Below are positions 7,166 through 10,177 of a DNA stretch of 10,177 nt, piece by piece. The stretch spans positions 1 through 10,177 of the forward strand of contig DAIMKZ010000085.1 in assembly GCA_036721445.1 (NCBI GenBank). The letters are read 5' to 3'. The notes beneath the pieces were generated by a model, which was not told the DNA's origin, ran no database searches, and saw only the letters and a list, made by a program, of their open reading frames with translations. The translations under genes were made by a program, and so were the position numbers. Source of the DNA: UBA4055 sp036721445. Its GTDB lineage: Bacteria > UBA4055. Each line of letters begins with the position of its first letter. The stretch's first letter is position 1.

Positions 7166-7753
7166 ATGAAAGAACTTACAGAAAGAATTATTTCAAAATT
7201 CAATGCCCGTGATGTTCACAAAAATAAAACGGGACATGTATTTATGACAGTCGATAAGAAGGACCTTGAGGGCTGCGTGCTCTACCTTAAGGAATTTGAA
7301 GGATACGGTCATCTGACATTCATATCGGCCGTGGACTGGATAGAAAAAGATCTTTTCGAGCTTGTTTATCATCTTCATAATTTTGAAGACAAGACAGATC
7401 TTAGCATAAAAACATTTATAGACAGAAAAGAACCTTCCATGGTCAGCATAAACAATCTCTGGGCAGGTGCAAAGGTCTATGAAAGAGAGATAAGAGAGAT
7501 GTTCGGTATTGATTTTCCCGGCTGCCCGAGGGTCGGAGAACCGTTCGCGCTTGAAGGCTGGAAGGGAATGCCTCCGATGAGGAAGGATTTCGACACACTG
7601 AAGTATTCAGAAGAAACATATTTTCCGAGACCGGGCAGATATACTAAAGACAATCTGAAGCACATGGAAGAAAAAATGTATTCTGTCGAGGCTGAAGTCA
7701 AAAAAGAAATAGCTAAAACCGTAAGAAAAAATAAATCGGGCGAAAAAATATGA
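7166..7753 (+). CDS. mbxK: NuoC-like subunit (MbxK; 30 kDa subunit family)
   Basis: This 195-residue soluble protein of the NuoC / complex I 30-kDa family forms the peripheral scaffold with the NuoB- and NuoD-like subunits. Motifs are an N-terminal region ending in TFISAVDWIEKD (51-62), the signature VYEREIREMFGIDFPGCP (104-121) and MPPMRKDF (135-142). The last 40 or so residues form a lysine- and glutamate-rich, probably helical tail. The start has AGGGGA at 7155-7160, 5 bases upstream. The stop overlaps the next start (ATGA), suggesting coupled translation with the NuoD-like gene, whose own ribosome binding site is weak. No metal-binding motif is seen, as expected. Confidence 0.92.
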   Translation: MKELTERIISKFNARDVHKNKTGHVFMTVDKKDLEGCVLYLKEFEGYGHLTFISAVDWIEKDLFELVYHLHNFEDKTDLSIKTFIDRKEPSMVSINNLWAGAKVYEREIREMFGIDFPGCPRVGEPFALEGWKGMPPMRKDFDTLKYSEETYFPRPGRYTKDNLKHMEEKMYSVEAEVKKEIAKTVRKNKSGEKI

Positions 7754-8895
7754 AACCGATATGGAACGATAAGCATGAGTATGACCTCAAATCCGGCAGA
7801 TATGTAAAGATCTGGCAGGGTCCTCAGCATCCGGGAATAACAGGAAACATGTCCATCGAACTTCTGCTCGAAGGAGATGAAATAAAACAGCTCAAGACTC
7901 ATGTCGGATACCTTCACAGAGGGTTCGAGAAGCTGATGGAAAGAAGAAAATTTATAAACTGTTTTCCCATAGTCTGCAGGATATGCGTTCCCGAGCCCGA
8001 CACGAACGAATATCTTTTCGCAGCGGCCGCAGAAGAGCTTTCCGGAATTGAAATTCCTGAAAAGGCAAAATGGATACGCGCTCTCACTCTCGAGATGGCG
8101 AGGCTCGGAGCTACTGTTATGGGTCTTGGAGGTCAGGCTGGATCGTTCGGTCTGGGGACTATCGGGCAGTGGGCGATCGCGCACAGGGATTATCTCCTCG
8201 ATTCGTTCGAGGAACTGACCGGCGGAAGGATATATCACATGTATATCATACCCGGGGGTGTAAGATACGATATACCTGAAGGATTTGAGAACAGGCTGGA
8301 GAAAACTCTGCAGAAGATCGAAAAAGTTCTTTCCGATATAGAAAAAGTAATGTTCAACAATGCGGTTTTCAAATCGAGGGCCGTCGGTCTCGGAGTGATC
8401 CCGAAGGACTGGATAGAACCGTTCGGTATAAACGGGACTACAGCAAGAGCTTCAGGCGTGACTAACGATGTAAGAAAAGACCACCCGTACCTTATTTACG
8501 ATCAGCTTGATTTCAATGTTACAACAGGCAATAAAGGAGATGTGTATGAAAGAACGGTGCTGAGGCTGCAGGAATGCCGCCTTTCGATCGATCTGATAAG
8601 GCAGATACTTGCAAAAATGCCCAGGTCCGGTCCGGTCAGAACTCATATAAATGATATAATGCACTGGAAAATTCCGCCCGGAGAGACTTATGTCAGAGCT
8701 GAATCAGGCAGAGGTGAATACGGTTACTATATGGTCACTGACGGCACTGAATATCCCAGAAGAGTCCATGTTAAGGGACCGAGTTATACTCACGCCATGT
8801 CGCTGCTTGAAAAACTTGCCGAAGGAGAGACGAACGCAGATGTCTTCGGTCTGATGGTCTCGCTTCAAACTTATCCCCCTGAAATAGAGAGGTAA
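7750..8895 (+). CDS. mbxL: NuoD-like large subunit (MbxL) lacking the NiFe-binding C-terminal cysteines
   Basis: This 381-residue protein of the NuoD / NiFe-hydrogenase large subunit family shows GPQHPGITGN (24-33), HVGYLHRGFEK (51-61), VCRICVPEPDTNEY (75-88), PGGVRYDIPEGF (168-179) and a C-terminal PPEIER (376-381). Hydrogenases bind NiFe with two CxxC motifs. Here the N-terminal one survives (C76, C79), but the C-terminal end (362-381) has no cysteine, so a NiFe site is not possible. This pattern is that of MBX, intermediate between hydrogenase and complex I. There is no separate strong ribosome binding site, and the start overlaps the previous stop by four bases. The function is probably to shape the reaction cavity beside the NuoB-like cluster. 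Confidence 0.93.
   Translation: MKPIWNDKHEYDLKSGRYVKIWQGPQHPGITGNMSIELLLEGDEIKQLKTHVGYLHRGFEKLMERRKFINCFPIVCRICVPEPDTNEYLFAAAAEELSGIEIPEKAKWIRALTLEMARLGATVMGLGGQAGSFGLGTIGQWAIAHRDYLLDSFEELTGGRIYHMYIIPGGVRYDIPEGFENRLEKTLQKIEKVLSDIEKVMFNNAVFKSRAVGLGVIPKDWIEPFGINGTTARASGVTNDVRKDHPYLIYDQLDFNVTTGNKGDVYERTVLRLQECRLSIDLIRQILAKMPRSGPVRTHINDIMHWKIPPGETYVRAESGRGEYGYYMVTDGTEYPRRVHVKGPSYTHAMSLLEKLAEGETNADVFGLMVSLQTYPPEIER
8886..8892 (+). promoter_or_regulatory. Ribosome binding site of the ferredoxin-flavoprotein gene
   Basis: AGAGAGG in the last codons of the NuoD-like gene lies 5 bases before the ATG at 8898 and supports that start. Confidence 0.65.
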
Positions 8896-8897
8896 AA

Positions 8898-10177
8898 ATG
8901 AGCATAAAAGATGTAATTTCACCCTTTAACGCATGGAAAAGAGCTTTCGAAAAGCCTGACACTATCGTAAAACCTTTAACTGAAAGAGAAGGTGCGCCTC
9001 TTTACAGAGGATTTCATACGAACGATATTGAGAAATGTATAGGCTGCGGATCATGCGAGGAGATATGCCAGAACGCTTCGATCGACCTGGTGGAGATAGC
9101 CGGACGCGAACCGAAACCCGGCGACAGCGGATTAAGGCCGCTGATCGATTACGGCCGCTGCTGCTGGTGCGCTCTATGCGTGGATATCTGTCCGACAGGC
9201 TCTCTCGGAATGTCGAACGATTATGTGTGGGTGTCGGAAAACCCTGATGACTACAGATACATTCCCGGAGTCGATCCGAAGAAATGGGATAAGTCGGAAA
9301 AAGGCTATAAAAGAACAGATGAAGCGTGGCTGGTCGATCCTGATCGCGAGCACATGGAGGAAAAAGAACCTGACATCCGTAAAAAGGATTTTGACGAGTA
9401 CGCGATGGGATTTACTGACGAACAGGCTGAGATCGAAGCCGGAAGATGCCTCGAGTGCGGTATCTGTGTGCAGGCTTGTCCGACACATATGGATGTCCCG
9501 AAATATATAAACGCGATAAAGAACAGGGACCTTGACGAGGGACTGCGGATAATGTTCGAGACTAACCCCATGCTTGAGGCCTGCGGAAGGATCTGTACCG
9601 CCAAATGCGAGGATGTATGCGCGGTGGGCAACAAAGGTAAACCTGTTTCGATCAGATCTCTGAAGAGGTATATCGGTGATAAAACTTACAGAAAAAAAGA
9701 TGAAATAATGGACCTTCAGCCTGTTGAGCAAACAGGTAAAAAAGTAGGAGTGATCGGCGGAGGACCGGCGGGACTTACCGCAGCGTTCTACCTTAGGCGT
9801 CTGGGTCATTCAGTGACGATATACGAACAGCATGACAAACTCGGCGGTATGCTTAAATGGGGTATCCCGGACTACAGACTTCCGGCTGATGTACTTCAGC
9901 GCGAGATCGATTTTATTCTAAGGCAGGATGTGGAAGTTAAATACAATACAAAGATAGGAAAAGATATATCTTTCGAAAAGCTTCACAAAGACAACGACGC
10001 CGTCTTTATAGGGGTCGGTGCTCAGATTGGAAGCGATATGCCCATTGAGGGAATGGACACTGAAGGCGTTTATTCAGGCGTAGAATTTCTTGAGAAAGTG
10101 GCTAAAGGCGAAAAACCTTATGTAGGGAAAGAAGCTGTGATCGTAGGCGGAGGAAATACCGCAATGGACGCTACCCG
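8898..10177 (+). CDS. NuoI-like ferredoxin fused to GltD/NfnB-type FAD/NAD(P) oxidoreductase (3' truncated)
   Basis: The open frame runs to the window edge (426 complete codons, no stop). Residues 1-40 are an N-terminal lead. Residues 41-105 are a NuoI/MbxN-like ferredoxin with two [4Fe-4S] motifs: C47-C50-C53-C57 and C88-C91-C94-C98, plus an extra C89. After a charged linker, residues from about 158 match the glutamate synthase small subunit / NfnL family: DFDEYAMGFTDEQAE then C184-C187-C190-C194, then C229-C233-C237-C241, sixteen cluster cysteines in all. An FAD-binding fold follows, with VIGGGPAGL (285-293) and E310, and then an NAD(P)-binding fold beginning VIVGGGNTAMDA (414-425), where the window ends. 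It probably transfers electrons between ferredoxin or NAD(P)H and the membrane complex. A complete GltD-like domain should need roughly 150-200 more residues. ATG is supported by AGAGAGG. Confidence 0.92.
   Translation, partial: MSIKDVISPFNAWKRAFEKPDTIVKPLTEREGAPLYRGFHTNDIEKCIGCGSCEEICQNASIDLVEIAGREPKPGDSGLRPLIDYGRCCWCALCVDICPTGSLGMSNDYVWVSENPDDYRYIPGVDPKKWDKSEKGYKRTDEAWLVDPDREHMEEKEPDIRKKDFDEYAMGFTDEQAEIEAGRCLECGICVQACPTHMDVPKYINAIKNRDLDEGLRIMFETNPMLEACGRICTAKCEDVCAVGNKGKPVSIRSLKRYIGDKTYRKKDEIMDLQPVEQTGKKVGVIGGGPAGLTAAFYLRRLGHSVTIYEQHDKLGGMLKWGIPDYRLPADVLQREIDFILRQDVEVKYNTKIGKDISFEKLHKDNDAVFIGVGAQIGSDMPIEGMDTEGVYSGVEFLEKVAKGEKPYVGKEAVIVGGGNTAMDAT

Noticed and set aside
7477..8238. Long open frame of 253 codons on the minus strand
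   Set aside because: It lies antisense across the end of the NuoC-like gene and the start of the NuoD-like gene, has no recognisable domain, and the + strand products are clear family members.
7750..8895. Group 4 NiFe hydrogenase large subunit
   Set aside because: The C-terminal CxxC ligand pair is missing, so a NiFe centre cannot be assembled in the usual way.
5617..8895. True complex I (NADH:quinone oxidoreductase) operon
   Set aside because: There are no nuoE/F/G or nuoA/J genes, the small Mrp subunits are present, and the NuoB-like subunit lacks the tandem CC. The MBX type fits better.
9174..9809. Minus-strand open frame of 211 codons
   Set aside because: It is antisense to the ferredoxin-flavoprotein fusion, whose cysteine and GGGPAG motifs show that the + strand is coding.

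Overview
The window holds one tightly packed, single-strand operon of twelve genes (82 to beyond 10177, all on +) encoding a large membrane-bound, ion-pumping respiratory complex of the Mrp/MBH/MBX family, the ancestral relatives of complex I. The strong GGAGG-type ribosome binding sites, a TTG start with a good Shine-Dalgarno, and a sigma70-like promoter ahead of the first gene point to a bacterium. Moderate GC, frequent ATA and AGA/AGG codons, and a ferredoxin-dependent complex with many [4Fe-4S] sites point to a strict anaerobe. From memory, Thermotogae and some uncultured anaerobic phyla carry related loci. I cannot assign the phylum from the sequence.

Region 1 (1-81) is a short leader with a candidate promoter and the mrpE ribosome binding site. 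Region 2 (82-2480) encodes small Mrp-type membrane subunits: MrpE, MrpF, MrpG, a DUF4040 protein equivalent to part of the MrpA C-terminus (MbhD-like), a fusion of the other MrpA C-terminal part (MbhE-like) with MrpB, and MrpC. Region 3 (2474-5617) is one 1047-residue protein made of two consecutive MrpD/NuoL-M-N-type antiporter units plus a C-terminal NuoL/HyfB-like tail. Region 4 (5617-8895) encodes the complex I-like connecting module: NuoH-like, NuoB-like, NuoC-like and NuoD-like subunits in MBX order M-J-K-L. Region 5 (8898 to the end, truncated) is a NuoI-like two-cluster ferredoxin fused to a GltD/NfnB-type flavoprotein with FAD and NAD(P) sites.

The likely working model is that electrons from ferredoxin or NAD(P)H enter or leave through the iron-sulfur/flavin subunit. 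They pass to the NuoB/NuoD-like pair on the NuoH-like membrane anchor, and the energy drives ion transport through the two fused antiporter units and the Mrp module. The complex does not look like a hydrogenase: the NuoD-like subunit keeps only the N-terminal CxxC and lacks the C-terminal CxxC needed for the NiFe site. The NuoB-like subunit shows only three of the four expected cluster cysteines, as in the site-differentiated cluster reported for the archaeal sulfane reductase MBS/MBX. The architecture is therefore an MBX-type complex with an attached flavoprotein, either a ferredoxin:NAD(P) oxidoreductase pump or a polysulfide reductase with NAD(P)H input.

The longest gap between genes is 16 bases. 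I see no terminator, tRNA, rRNA, CRISPR, insertion sequence or integration site.
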